From: Bombella dulcis
GTDB taxonomy: Bacteria; Pseudomonadota; Alphaproteobacteria; Acetobacterales; Acetobacteraceae
DNA length: 64,000 nucleotides
NCBI RefSeq assembly: GCF_026385505.1
Contig: NZ_JANIDV010000001.1
Span: forward strand, 434,001-498,000
Reading direction: 5' to 3'
The position numbers and the translations under genes are program-made. Below the pieces are notes generated by a model. It made no database searches. It was not told the origin of the DNA and worked only from the letters and a program-made list of their open reading frames with translations. Below are positions 32,026 to 41,287 of this stretch, in pieces. Numbering within the stretch: position 1 is the first letter of the stretch; the number at the start of each line of letters is the position of its first letter.

Positions 32026-33408
32026 TCAGGTCGGCTTATCCAGCGTAGGGGAAAATAATCTTCCTGCCATCCTGCTAGAAGCTAGTAGCCCAAGAGTAGA
32101 TAGCAAGGCACCTCCTGAATGGAGGAGCCAGAAAAGTGAATCTGAAATCTGGTGCAGTAAAGAAGCTAGTTTACCAATCATCATATTTCCTAAAAAAATA
32201 TGTAATGTAAAACAGGAGACAAGAGTAGTATTATATCGAATTGGAGCATAACGGGAGAATAGAGCCATCCCCGTGGCAAAAGTCATACTACAACCAATGT
32301 CATTCACTGTATGAAATATTACTCCCCACCATAAATTTATCTGGTGAGGTCCAGGATATAACCATTCCGCGCAGACTAGAAAAATAGGTCCTGATGTAGA
32401 AATTCCGCTTCCGATGATGATTTTTGTCATGTCATGAACAGCACCGTATCGTGCATCATACCAACGCCAAAACCACAGAATGAGTAGACCTGTCACCATA
32501 CTAATTACACTGTCTAATGAGACAAGCGTACTAGCAGGATATGTCATCCCCATTATTGCGAGTTGATAATGCTCGCTCCCCCAAAGCAGGTAACCATCCA
32601 TAATTTCTTGATTTGGCAAAACCCCTAGAGCAAAAAGGACAACCAACCAAAGCAGAAATAGAATGCGTTTTTTTTCTACGATGCCACAATTCGTGTTCTC
32701 TACTACAGAAGCGTACATATGCGTTTCTTCTGCAGGTAAATAACAACCCCATGCTGCGTAACAGATCAGACCGATCAACATGGCGCAGCCTGTTGTACAA
32801 AAAGCCAAATACCATGCAACTGTTCCGAGAAAAGAGCAGAGTAGGGGAGAGATAATCGCCATGATCTGGATGCTTTGACTATATATCTGGTACGCATCTG
32901 ATCGCCGTCGATCATTCAGTTCATACAGAGCACCGACCTGTGCTTTCAGACTTCCTGAAAAAGCCACTCCAACGAGAAACCCTAATAGGGCCAGAACGAA
33001 TAACTGTTCCAGCATCATGCAGAAAAAGCTAATTGTCAGCAAAATGATACCGATAATACCGGAGCGCGTTTTTCCCAATCCTCGATCAGATATGAAACTT
33101 CCCAGAAAAGGAGCTGCAAAAATAACAGCCATGATCAATCCTGAAAGACTTCCTGCTGTCGCATCCAGCCCCTTAGGTTCATAGAGTTTTTTATTAACGG
33201 CGAGTAAGAGAGGAAGGCCGAGAATCTTTTCGGCACGCACCGGATGCTGGAATATATCTTTCAGATAAACTACCAACACTGAAAGCATTCCGTACTGGGC
33301 AAATGAGAGCCAACCTTCGGTCCAAAAAAGAATCCATAACCCTTTGGGATGTCCCCAGATTTCGGTGGTGGTGGTTGGACAGAATGTTTTTGTCAGATGG
33401 TTGGTCAT
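32026..33408 (-). CDS. POT/PTR-family MFS transporter (peptide-transporter-like)
   Basis: A 460-residue, twelve-helix MFS protein. The N-terminal HPKGLWILFWTEGWLSFAQYGM aligns with the POT family start, and later PFLGSFISDRGLGKTRSGIIG matches the POT signature after helix 2. The proton-coupling ExxER motif of helix 1, however, reads TEGWLSF, so it lacks the second Glu and the Arg. It may carry something other than peptides or work by another mechanism. The sequence is AT-richer than glmS. Confidence 0.75.
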   Translation of the reverse strand: MTNHLTKTFCPTTTTEIWGHPKGLWILFWTEGWLSFAQYGMLSVLVVYLKDIFQHPVRAEKILGLPLLLAVNKKLYEPKGLDATAGSLSGLIMAVIFAAPFLGSFISDRGLGKTRSGIIGIILLTISFFCMMLEQLFVLALLGFLVGVAFSGSLKAQVGALYELNDRRRSDAYQIYSQSIQIMAIISPLLCSFLGTVAWYLAFCTTGCAMLIGLICYAAWGCYLPAEETHMYASVVENTNCGIVEKKRILFLLWLVVLFALGVLPNQEIMDGYLLWGSEHYQLAIMGMTYPASTLVSLDSVISMVTGLLILWFWRWYDARYGAVHDMTKIIIGSGISTSGPIFLVCAEWLYPGPHQINLWWGVIFHTVNDIGCSMTFATGMALFSRYAPIRYNTTLVSCFTLHIFLGNMMIGKLASLLHQISDSLFWLLHSGGALLSTLGLLASSRMAGRLFSPTLDKPT

Positions 33409-33517
33409 ATGAAATTTATATCATTAGATTGGCAGGTACAAAAGTCGTATAATATATATTATGCCAACTAGCAAGACCTAATATCCCCAGAACAAACTCT
33501 ATCCCATTTATATAGAA

Positions 33518-34597
33518 CTACCCACGATAAAAACGATCAAACCGATATCCCAGCGACGTCAAAACTTCGTAACTAATCGTACCAACACTATCGGCCAACC
33601 GCATTAGATCCTGTTTTGATCTGATAACACTCAACCAAGCACCTTCCCTCAATAAAGCTGATCTCAAAGCTGTTACATCTACAGAAAGACTATCCATAGA
33701 AATTCGACCTCGTATTGGCAGACGTATTCCATCTTTCCACAACGCTCCAATTTCAGAAAAAGATCGGAATATCCCATCCGCATAACCAATACCTACCGTA
33801 GCTACACGCATGGAACGCTCTGCACGATAAGTCAGGCCATAACCAATACGATCCCCAGAACACAACTGTCGAATCTGTAAAATTTGAGCTTCAAGCTCAA
33901 TCGCTAACCGAAATTCATTACTCTCATATCCCGGGGTCAGCCCATATAATGCAATCCCAGGCCGAACCATGTCAAAATGATATTTTTCTCCTAAAAAAAT
34001 ACCTGATGACGCCGAAAGAGAACGTGGAACTCCTGGAAAGGCAGCAGTCATATTAAGAAACCGTCTAAGCTGCTCAGTATTAGCTATATCTTCAGGACAG
34101 TCAGCGCACGCGAGATGACTCAACAGCAATACGGGCCGAAAATCTATCACCGCTTCATCACAAAGGTCTTTACATGAAAGACCAAAGCGAGACATCCCCG
34201 TATCAAACTGCAAAGCTGCCGGATGTTCTTTACCTTCCCTCTGACAGAAAGAACGCCACCCTTTAAGCTGTTCTAAACTATTGATTACTGGAATCAAATT
34301 ATACATTGTCATGAACTCTGGATAGCCTGGTAAAAAACCATGGAGAATGAAAATCCTTTTTTTAGGCAAGAATGCTCTTAACATTTTTCCTTCTTCGGGA
34401 TGGGCCACAAAAAAAGTCTGTACAGCATCCGCAAGGGTAGCAGCCACTTTTTCCATGCCCAACCCGTACGCATCGGCTTTTACGACAGCAGCACACTCCG
34501 CACGAGATGCAATTCTCGATAGGCAAGCGTAGTTTTCTCTAATGGCAGAAAGATCCACTGCTAAACGTGCACTTGTCTGTTTACTGGAATGTTCCAT
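33518..34597 (-). CDS. alr: Alanine racemase
   Basis: A 359-residue fold-type III PLP enzyme converting L-alanine to D-alanine for peptidoglycan. PLP lysine is in AAVVKADAYGLG (about residue 40); the second base Tyr is in GIGYADGIFR, and SMDSLSVDVT matches the family motif SMDMxxVD. Residue pattern RPGIALYGLTPG is also typical. Start ATG 34597. It converges toward the POT gene. Confidence 0.93.
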   Translation of the reverse strand: MEHSSKQTSARLAVDLSAIRENYACLSRIASRAECAAVVKADAYGLGMEKVAATLADAVQTFFVAHPEEGKMLRAFLPKKRIFILHGFLPGYPEFMTMYNLIPVINSLEQLKGWRSFCQREGKEHPAALQFDTGMSRFGLSCKDLCDEAVIDFRPVLLLSHLACADCPEDIANTEQLRRFLNMTAAFPGVPRSLSASSGIFLGEKYHFDMVRPGIALYGLTPGYESNEFRLAIELEAQILQIRQLCSGDRIGYGLTYRAERSMRVATVGIGYADGIFRSFSEIGALWKDGIRLPIRGRISMDSLSVDVTALRSALLREGAWLSVIRSKQDLMRLADSVGTISYEVLTSLGYRFDRFYRG

Positions 34598-34959
34598 CCC
34601 AGACCTCTTTTTCCTCTATGTCCCTACGACCCTGAAAGCCTGGTTTTACGAGAACATTCTTCCAAGAAGATTATTATTTAATGACAGAAACATCCTCTAA
34701 AATCACCAGCTTCCTAGATTTTTTCTAACAATTTTCAACGCTGAGCACGGCCATAATGGCATAATGTCATCAATTTCGCATACAAATTTGATGACATATG
34801 CTTGAGGCAGAGGGGGTTTTTGTATTAGAGACAGGTCACACCATGCTGCTCTGCTATGTGTGGAGCGGCCTTTACCCTATGCACAGGGGTTAAGTTTTTT
34901 TGATTTCGCAGGGGCCTTAAGATTTCCAGTCTGATGGTCCAAACGGAGCTAGTCCAGGT
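34598..34959. promoter_or_regulatory. Divergent regulatory region of alr and the sphingolipid operon
   Basis: A 362-bp AT-rich gap. It contains a 10-bp inverted repeat ATGTCATCAA (34764-34773) / TTGATGACAT (34787-34796), a plausible operator or hairpin, and a possible weak promoter with TTGAGG (34802-34807) and TATTAG (34823-34828). Near 34880-34910 a small imperfect hairpin followed by a T-tract may be a leader terminator. No ORF of note. Confidence 0.45.
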
Positions 34960-36708
34960 TTGACCGAGGCCAATCAGAAACCCAATCCCGTCCTCTCCAT
35001 CACGCCAAGCCGTTCAGGTATTGAACGCCGCTATGGGGATTTTTCCAGTTTTCCTGCTGCCCTTGATTATGCAGCACAGGGGAAGAGCGGCTTCAATATA
35101 TATTCCGGACGTGGGACCCTGCTGGAAGTTCTTCCTTATAGTCTGCTGCGCCAGCAGGCGCAGGCTACGGCTCGTCGTCTGCTTGGACTGGGACTGGAAC
35201 CGGGCGACCGGGTGGCCATTGTTGCTGAAAGTGATGGCGATTTCGCCCGTATTTTCTTTGGCTGTCAGTATGCAAGCCTCGTCCCTGCTCCCCTTCCCCT
35301 TCCCGTCGCTTTTGGTGGAAAAGAAGGATACATCGACACTCTACGCGGCATGATTACGACTGCTGATGCCCGTGCTGTCGTAGTGCCAGACGTCATTGGT
35401 GGGTGGACCTCCGATATTATAGCTGGTTTTTCTCTTGTTTTTGGTGGCTCTCCTGCTGATCTGATGTCACTGGAAGAAAGCAATCTTCCTCTCCCGAAGA
35501 TTCAGGAAGACGGACTATCCTATCTTCAATTCTCCTCCGGTAGTACCCGTTTTCCCATGGGAATCAGTGTCACGCAAAAAGCCGGCATGGCAAATGCTCA
35601 CGCCATTGCCCGTTATGGCCTGCAGGTTTATCCAAGCTCTGATGAGCGTGATGACCGTTGCGTATCCTGGCTGCCGCTCTATCACGATATGGGTCTTGTC
35701 GGCTTTTTCCTGACCCCAATGACATGTCAGCTTTCTGTTGATCTTTTGCCTACACGGGAGTTTGCTCGTCGCCCCCATATCTGGCTGGAACTGATTGCCC
35801 GGAATAAAGGCACCATGTCTTACAGCCCTTCTTTTGGTTATGAGCTGTGTGCCCGCCGTGGGGCACGAGAAGATATCGACCTCTCCTCATGGCGGATTGC
35901 CGGGATTGGTGGAGATATGATCAGGCCCCATATCATTCATAATTTTGCAGAAACCTTTGCCAAACGCGGATTTGACGCCAAAGCTTTTGTCGCCAGCTAT
36001 GGCATGGCAGAAACAACTCTCGCCATAAGCTTTGCTCCCCTTAATACCGGCTTGCGTACCGATAGGGTTGATCTGTCTATCATGGAACAGAAAGATTATG
36101 CCCAGCCCGCTGAAAAGGAAGGCGAATCTACCCGTGACTTCGTGTTATGTGGCGCCTGTCTCTCCGGGCATCAGATTGAAGTGCGTAACAGTGCCGGAAG
36201 CGTTCTGAAAGAACGTGAGATCGGGACCGTCCATGTTCGTGGACCCAGCCTCATGGCTGGTTATTTCAACAGACCGGACGAAACAGATCAGGTATTGTCT
36301 CCTGATGGATGGCTGAATACCGGGGATATTGGCTATATGCTTGATGGTCAGATTGTCATTACGGGGCGAGCCAAAGACCTTATTATCATCAATGCCCGTA
36401 ACATATGGCCTCAAGACCTGGAGTGGGCTGCTGAACATGAAGTGACCTCTCTTCGCTCCCGCGATGTTGCTGTATTTTCTGTAGATGACAGGCAGGGTGA
36501 GCGTGTTGTCGCCTTGGTCCAGTGCCGCTATACGGATGAGGAACCCCGTGTCAAACTACGGGATGAGCTGGTAGCCCTCTTCCGCCGTCTTCATGGCATT
36601 GATGTTGATGTTGTTCTGGTTCCGCCGCGCTCTCTTCCTCAGACATCTTCTGGAAAACTGACCAGGGCCCGGGCCAAGACCATGTACCTCAACAACGAGT
36701 TTGCCTGA
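34960..36708 (+). CDS. Fatty acyl-AMP ligase / acyl-ACP synthetase of sphingolipid synthesis
   Basis: A 582-residue ANL-superfamily enzyme that activates fatty acids as acyl adenylates and can pass them to an ACP. The nucleotide loop is FSSGSTR (residues 191-197), the A5-type motif YGMAETT is 347-353, then GWLNTGDIGYMLDGQ and the hinge GRAKDLIIINARN; the catalytic Lys is in SSGKLTRARAK near the C-terminus. The start is TTG 34960, with CGGAG at 34944-34948. It is directly followed by an ACP and serine palmitoyltransferase, matching the acyl-ACP supply module of the Caulobacter sphingolipid cluster (established knowledge), so acyl-ACP for SPT is its likely product. Confidence 0.88.
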   Translation: MTEANQKPNPVLSITPSRSGIERRYGDFSSFPAALDYAAQGKSGFNIYSGRGTLLEVLPYSLLRQQAQATARRLLGLGLEPGDRVAIVAESDGDFARIFFGCQYASLVPAPLPLPVAFGGKEGYIDTLRGMITTADARAVVVPDVIGGWTSDIIAGFSLVFGGSPADLMSLEESNLPLPKIQEDGLSYLQFSSGSTRFPMGISVTQKAGMANAHAIARYGLQVYPSSDERDDRCVSWLPLYHDMGLVGFFLTPMTCQLSVDLLPTREFARRPHIWLELIARNKGTMSYSPSFGYELCARRGAREDIDLSSWRIAGIGGDMIRPHIIHNFAETFAKRGFDAKAFVASYGMAETTLAISFAPLNTGLRTDRVDLSIMEQKDYAQPAEKEGESTRDFVLCGACLSGHQIEVRNSAGSVLKEREIGTVHVRGPSLMAGYFNRPDETDQVLSPDGWLNTGDIGYMLDGQIVITGRAKDLIIINARNIWPQDLEWAAEHEVTSLRSRDVAVFSVDDRQGERVVALVQCRYTDEEPRVKLRDELVALFRRLHGIDVDVVLVPPRSLPQTSSGKLTRARAKTMYLNNEFA

Positions 36709-36783
36709 ACGCAAAAGGCTATCTCTCGACGTGGGAAGATTATATAATTCTTCTTCTTTCGCTTGGTCACAAAGGGACAAAAC

Positions 36784-37038
36784 ATGACAGACAGTGTTGC
36801 CGACATCTCCCATCTCATTCTCCAGAAGCTTCTGGAGAACCCCAAAGTGCCACGCGACATTTCTGGAGATAGCCGGATTGTTGAGGATCTGGCCTTTGAC
36901 AGTTTGGCCGTCATGAATTTTGTGATGGAAATTGAAGATACGCTTGATGTTTCCGTCCCTCTCGACAAACTTGCGGATATACGCACTATTAACGATCTAG
37001 CTGTATGCCTGCACGGGATTAAGGCAGAACAGGCATGA
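36784..37038 (+). CDS. Dedicated acyl carrier protein for sphingolipid synthesis
   Basis: An 84-residue four-helix carrier with phosphopantetheine Ser40 in LAFDSLAVMNF. It is distinct from the housekeeping acpP at 50376-50618 ([10 protein letters not shown]) and less acidic around the serine. The ATG 36784 follows AAAGGGAC. Its stop overlaps the SPT start (ATGA), so the two proteins are translationally coupled. It probably carries the acyl chain activated by the upstream ligase. Confidence 0.92.
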   Translation: MTDSVADISHLILQKLLENPKVPRDISGDSRIVEDLAFDSLAVMNFVMEIEDTLDVSVPLDKLADIRTINDLAVCLHGIKAEQA

Positions 37039-38234
37039 GTGCCGGACTTTTTGATAAATACTCTAGCCTGAAAAGGAACTATGATTCCCTCATGGCTGCA
37101 AGCCCAAGGAATCCTTTTGGCGTTGTGATAGAATGCCCCCTCTCTGCCACAGTAGGTATTATTGAGGGACGGGAAACTCTTCTCTTTGGGACAAATAATT
37201 ACCTAGGTCTCAGCCAATCTAAAATGGCTCGAGATGCAGCCATACATACGGCTGAAACCATGGGCGTTGGAACGACCGGGTCCCGCATTGCCAATGGAAC
37301 ATTCGGATTGCATCAGAAACTGGAGCAAGCTCTGGCGGGTGTTTTCCATAAGAAGCACGCCATGGTTTTCTCTACCGGGTACCAAGCCAATCTCGGTACA
37401 ATTTCTGCCCTTGTCAACAAAGATGATACCCTTTTCCTTGATGCTGACAGTCACGCTTCTATCTATGATGGGGCCCGTCTCTCCGGCGCACAGGTAATCC
37501 GCTTTCGTCATAATGATCCAGTCGATCTTGAGAAGCGGATTGCCCGAACGGATAAAACCCCCGGTGCACGTCTTATCATTGCCGAAGGCATTTACTCCAT
37601 GACGGGGAATATTGCTCCCCTTGATAAATTTGTGGAGGTTAAGAAACGGCATAACGTTCCTCTGATGGTTGATGAAGCTCATTCCTTTGGGGTTTTGGGT
37701 GATCATGGTCGGGGCGTCGCAGAAATGCAGGGCTGTGAGAAGGATATTGACTTTATTGTTGGTACCTTCTCAAAGTCTCTTGGAACAGTTGGTGGGTATT
37801 GTGTAACGGATCATGATGAAATTGATCTGATGCGCCTCTGCTCACGTCCGTATATGTTTACGGCATCTCTTCCCCCTGAAATTATTGCTGCCACACTCGC
37901 AGCTCTGGAAGAGATTAAGAATAGGCCAGAGTTGCGTCAGAAATTGCAGGATAATGCAGCACGCCTGCACCATGGCTTCAAGTCTGTTGGACTCAATACG
38001 AGCAACTTCATATCGCCAGTCATTGCTGTAACTTTGGAAAATATTCCCCAAGCTATCACATTCTGGAATGCTCTTCTCGATGCTGGCGTTTATGTTAATC
38101 TTTCTTTGCCGCCCGCCACACCAGATAATCGTCCCCTGCTACGATGCTCAGTAATGGCGGCGCACTCTACTGAAGAAATTGATCAGGCAGTGGAGACATT
38201 CGGTGTGATCGCCAAGAAATTAAATCTGGTCTGA
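37035..38234 (+). CDS. spt: Serine palmitoyltransferase
   Basis: A 399-residue alpha-oxoamine synthase condensing serine with a fatty acyl thioester to 3-ketosphinganine, the first committed sphingolipid step. Seen: PLP-stacking His140 in DADSHAS, PLP-binding DEAHSFG (213-219) and the Schiff-base Lys247 in GTFSKSLG. The N-terminal NNYLGLS motif is shared by the superfamily. The ACP overlapped at its start points to SPT rather than BioF or KBL. A strong terminator follows the stop. Confidence 0.92.
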   Translation: MSAGLFDKYSSLKRNYDSLMAASPRNPFGVVIECPLSATVGIIEGRETLLFGTNNYLGLSQSKMARDAAIHTAETMGVGTTGSRIANGTFGLHQKLEQALAGVFHKKHAMVFSTGYQANLGTISALVNKDDTLFLDADSHASIYDGARLSGAQVIRFRHNDPVDLEKRIARTDKTPGARLIIAEGIYSMTGNIAPLDKFVEVKKRHNVPLMVDEAHSFGVLGDHGRGVAEMQGCEKDIDFIVGTFSKSLGTVGGYCVTDHDEIDLMRLCSRPYMFTASLPPEIIAATLAALEEIKNRPELRQKLQDNAARLHHGFKSVGLNTSNFISPVIAVTLENIPQAITFWNALLDAGVYVNLSLPPATPDNRPLLRCSVMAAHSTEEIDQAVETFGVIAKKLNLV

Positions 38235-38259
38235 TCAAAACCGTAGCATAGTATAATAT

Positions 38260-38304
38260 AATCTCCATTGGGTATAAATTCCGTACCTAATGGAGATTTT
38301 TTTA
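38260..38304. terminator. Bidirectional terminator after spt
   Basis: A long stem AATCTCCATT (38260-38269) / AATGGAGATT (38289-38298) extended inward by GGTA/TACC, followed by TTTTTTA. It separates convergent spt and the nucleotidyltransferase-like gene. Confidence 0.85.
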
Positions 38305-38305
38305 T

Positions 38306-39253
38306 TCAATGACTCTTTCTATTAAGACGAACATAGCGGGCACGCCATAAAAAAAGAGGAAGCGTCAGAATAGGATGTTTCTTTTCGAATGACGAAACAT
38401 GAATTTTCTCTCCAGTGTGACGCTGGATTTTCCATAAAAGATATGACACGCCGTCCTTGAACGTAAAAGCTGCTTTAACTAAACGAGCAAGGTTCAGAGG
38501 CCTCCCAACAGCCTGGATTTTCTGCCAGTTTTTTTCAGCTTTCATTCTGACAGAGGTCGTCAACAAAGGTCTTAGACCACCTTTTTCTATTTCATAGCCC
38601 AGAGAAACATGCTGCCATGCTGATTCCAGTACAGCTATGTAACGCTCTTCTCTTCCTTGTAAAAGATGATGACTCCGTCCTTTTTTCTCTACACGAAATT
38701 CTACAGCATATGTATGCGCAAAAAGATTATGCCAATAATCAATAGCCATGCCCTCCTCTGGACCAAGAAGTGCAGCCCAGCAGGATGCTGTAATCGCACA
38801 CTGTCTTATGGCCTGTAGAACATGATCAGCACTTTTATTATCACGGACCCAAACCATTCTTACAGGCTGGCAAAATCGTGCCCAGATAGTTGTGTCTAAG
38901 GTGAAAATAGTACTGCGTTTCTGAAATTGCCTTTGTGATAAGAAAGCTACCTTGGCACGGAGCAACTGTCCCCCTATTACATGTTCCATATAATAAACAT
39001 TTGGTGGGAGAATATGATTGGCCAAAGAAGCCAAAGGATTTTCATTCAGGCTGGAGGGGCGATCCGTAATAACATAAAAGTCTAATATCCCATCAGGATC
39101 GACTTCACGTAATATTGAACCGTAAAATAGAATCCCCAGCGGGCGATGCTTCAGCCGATCAGCAATGGCCTCTGCAAATTGCCCAACCTCATTAGGAACA
39201 AGCGACGTCAGTTCCTCAATGAGAATGCCTCGTATCGTATCAAACATAAACAA
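38306..39253 (-). CDS. Nucleotidyltransferase-fold-like protein of the sphingolipid locus
   Basis: A 315-residue soluble protein of unknown function. Residues 40-62 resemble the nucleotidyltransferase active-site strand-loop: GILFYGSILRE followed by DPDGILDFYVI, with Gly45-Ser46, Asp54 and Asp58. The second acidic residue of the usual DxD is replaced by Tyr60, so activity is uncertain. Its start overlaps the lipid kinase gene by 14 bp, so the two act together. A role in building a nucleotide-activated or phosphorylated headgroup on ceramide is inferred, not shown. Confidence 0.65.
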   Translation of the reverse strand: MFMFDTIRGILIEELTSLVPNEVGQFAEAIADRLKHRPLGILFYGSILREVDPDGILDFYVITDRPSSLNENPLASLANHILPPNVYYMEHVIGGQLLRAKVAFLSQRQFQKRSTIFTLDTTIWARFCQPVRMVWVRDNKSADHVLQAIRQCAITASCWAALLGPEEGMAIDYWHNLFAHTYAVEFRVEKKGRSHHLLQGREERYIAVLESAWQHVSLGYEIEKGGLRPLLTTSVRMKAEKNWQKIQAVGRPLNLARLVKAAFTFKDGVSYLLWKIQRHTGEKIHVSSFEKKHPILTLPLFLWRARYVRLNRKSH

Positions 39254-40226
39254 ACCGGAAAGCAGGACCCTGCTCTAACCTGATACGACCACTCGCCGGT
39301 GCTTGAAACACTTCTCCGTCTAAAACAAACTCACTGTCCGTCTCAAGCAACATATCTCTAGCAACCGCACTGACGTAATCTCCATGAGATCGCAACCACT
39401 CCGGTGCCTGCCCTCTTAGCAGATTGAAACAGGCGTTCGGCAAATCCTTCGGAAAGGAACGGACATCAAAGAAGCGGAAACCTTTTTCAGCAGGATCAGT
39501 ATTCCAGAATGGCCAGATACCATGTGACAGCTTCTCCAAAGCTGTAGCCATGAAAAGAAAGCTGCGCCTGTTGATCTCTATTCTGGAAGACGTGTCACTG
39601 TTCACCGCCCAGGACAGTTCATCACCCCCCATCCATGAATGACGGCTACGTCGAAACAGAAGACTGGCCATACTGGTGAAAAGTGTAAAAAATACAGCCA
39701 AGTCATGAGGGGCAAATTTCAGGACGTTAGGAGAGTGAGCAATTCGCACGGCCCGAGCATAGCCAGTACATCCTCCAAACATTCCCAATACTGGCAACCG
39801 TCCCTCATCTGGCCACGACAATCTTATGGGAGCCCTGACACGACTCTGTAGACCTTCCGGACGTAGAAGACGATCAACGGCTTTTTCGCCGTGCAGGCCA
39901 AATCCAACGTCTCCCGCTATGAGATTTGTGTTGCCTGATGGTAAAATGGCCACAGCAGGTAACGACGTACCATAATAAACGTTGGCAATCGTCGTAAGAC
40001 ATGCACTGACAGTGCCATCCCCACCGCTAATGGCAATAAGATCAACCCCCATACTTTTCAATTCTCTCAGATGGGCTGGAAGATGGCTGTCATTCAATGC
40101 GGAAACACAGAAATCGCCCATCTTACGACGGGCCATCCGCAAAAAACGGCCGCTATCCTGCGCATTCTTACGACTGTTCGGATTATGTATCAGGGCTGGT
40201 TGTACGGCTTTCACTAATTTTTGCAT
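39240..40226 (-). CDS. Lipid kinase of the diacylglycerol/ceramide/sphingosine kinase family
   Basis: A 328-residue DAGK-catalytic-domain protein. NPNSRKN (residues 15-21) is the phosphate-binding start and SGGDGTVS (67-74) is the catalytic glycine-rich motif; ILPSGNTNLIAGD fits the third conserved block. It phosphorylates a lipid hydroxyl with ATP. Located with spt and downstream of an overlapping nucleotidyltransferase-like gene, ceramide is the likely substrate, as for the Caulobacter ceramide kinase from the same superfamily. Diacylglycerol cannot be excluded. Confidence 0.85.
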   Translation of the reverse strand: MQKLVKAVQPALIHNPNSRKNAQDSGRFLRMARRKMGDFCVSALNDSHLPAHLRELKSMGVDLIAISGGDGTVSACLTTIANVYYGTSLPAVAILPSGNTNLIAGDVGFGLHGEKAVDRLLRPEGLQSRVRAPIRLSWPDEGRLPVLGMFGGCTGYARAVRIAHSPNVLKFAPHDLAVFFTLFTSMASLLFRRSRHSWMGGDELSWAVNSDTSSRIEINRRSFLFMATALEKLSHGIWPFWNTDPAEKGFRFFDVRSFPKDLPNACFNLLRGQAPEWLRSHGDYVSAVARDMLLETDSEFVLDGEVFQAPASGRIRLEQGPAFRFVYV

Positions 40227-40369
40227 CTATCCACCACAAATCCGCCCAGAGACATAAAAACCAAGTCATTCCATACGCTGGTCGAACTCCTTTAACATGG
40301 CTATGTTGAGGGGACCAGCAGGGAGTTACCCCTAAAAGATCATCCCGTCATGAACACGGTGCTGCCATA

Positions 40370-41287
40370 ATGTTTTCAAACCCGTCCGCCATATCTTCCA
40401 ACAGGCGCGCGCCCGCCATCTGCCTAGCCCACATGTCAGACCCGCATCTGCCTCCACCCTACATTGCGTGGTCATCTTTTCTGAATAAACGCCTGCTTAG
40501 TCGCATCCTATGGATCAGCAAACGTCGTCACCTTCTACAGCCATTCATTACTAAACAGTTACTAGAAGATATTGCCAAACATAAAGAACTGTCTGCCCTT
40601 CTGATCAGCGGTGACATAACGAACTTTGGAACTCACGAAGAATATCAGCAGGCTGCCAATTGGCTGAAGGCCTTGCCACTTTTACCTGTTGTCATTCCTG
40701 GCAATCACGACCTCATGGCTCCCATCTCTCATAAAAACGGTCTTGCTTTATGGGAAAAATGGTCAGACAGACATTTTCCTTTCATCCGTTTTTTTGAAAA
40801 GGTGGCTGTCATAGGGCTTAACTCCGCCCTTCCTACCCCACCTTTTACAGCATATGGTCGTATTGACAGAAAACAGCTTCAAAAACTGGCAAGCCTGCTT
40901 GCAGAATTAGATGAAGAGGGATACTGCCGGATTGTCATGCTCCATCACCCCCCCCACAAAGGGCTGTTACCCTACAGGAAATCCCTTATCAACACGTCAG
41001 CTTTCTCAAAAGTGCTGAACACTCATGGGGCAGAGCTCGTGCTTCATGGACACTCTCATGATGCAACACTGACAACTGTAGAAGGAACCAATATCCCCCT
41101 TCTTGGAGTCAGTGCAGCATCCATGGCCAGTGATTATCCCCAGCGCAGGGCCTCCTGGAACCACCTCACTTTCATTGCCCATGATGCGGGCTGGCAAATC
41201 AGATTGCTACGCAAAGATTATACAGGACGGACATTATCCCGCATGCAGTGGCTCTCACACATTCCAACGAAACAGGCTATATGCTGA
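40370..41287 (+). CDS. Calcineurin-like metallophosphoesterase
   Basis: A 305-residue enzyme with a complete dimetal site: MSDPHL (Asp24, His26), SGDITN (Gly81-Asp82), GNHD (111-114), HHPPH (192-196) and GHSH (227-230). It has no clear signal peptide and is probably cytoplasmic or peripheral. It starts a run with lptF/lptG-like genes, hydroxylase and nucleotidyltransferase, whose starts overlap or nearly touch. It could remove a phosphate or nucleotide from a lipid intermediate; LpxH-like pyrophosphatase chemistry is also possible. Confidence 0.88.
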   Translation: MFSNPSAISSNRRAPAICLAHMSDPHLPPPYIAWSSFLNKRLLSRILWISKRRHLLQPFITKQLLEDIAKHKELSALLISGDITNFGTHEEYQQAANWLKALPLLPVVIPGNHDLMAPISHKNGLALWEKWSDRHFPFIRFFEKVAVIGLNSALPTPPFTAYGRIDRKQLQKLASLLAELDEEGYCRIVMLHHPPHKGLLPYRKSLINTSAFSKVLNTHGAELVLHGHSHDATLTTVEGTNIPLLGVSAASMASDYPQRRASWNHLTFIAHDAGWQIRLLRKDYTGRTLSRMQWLSHIPTKQAIC

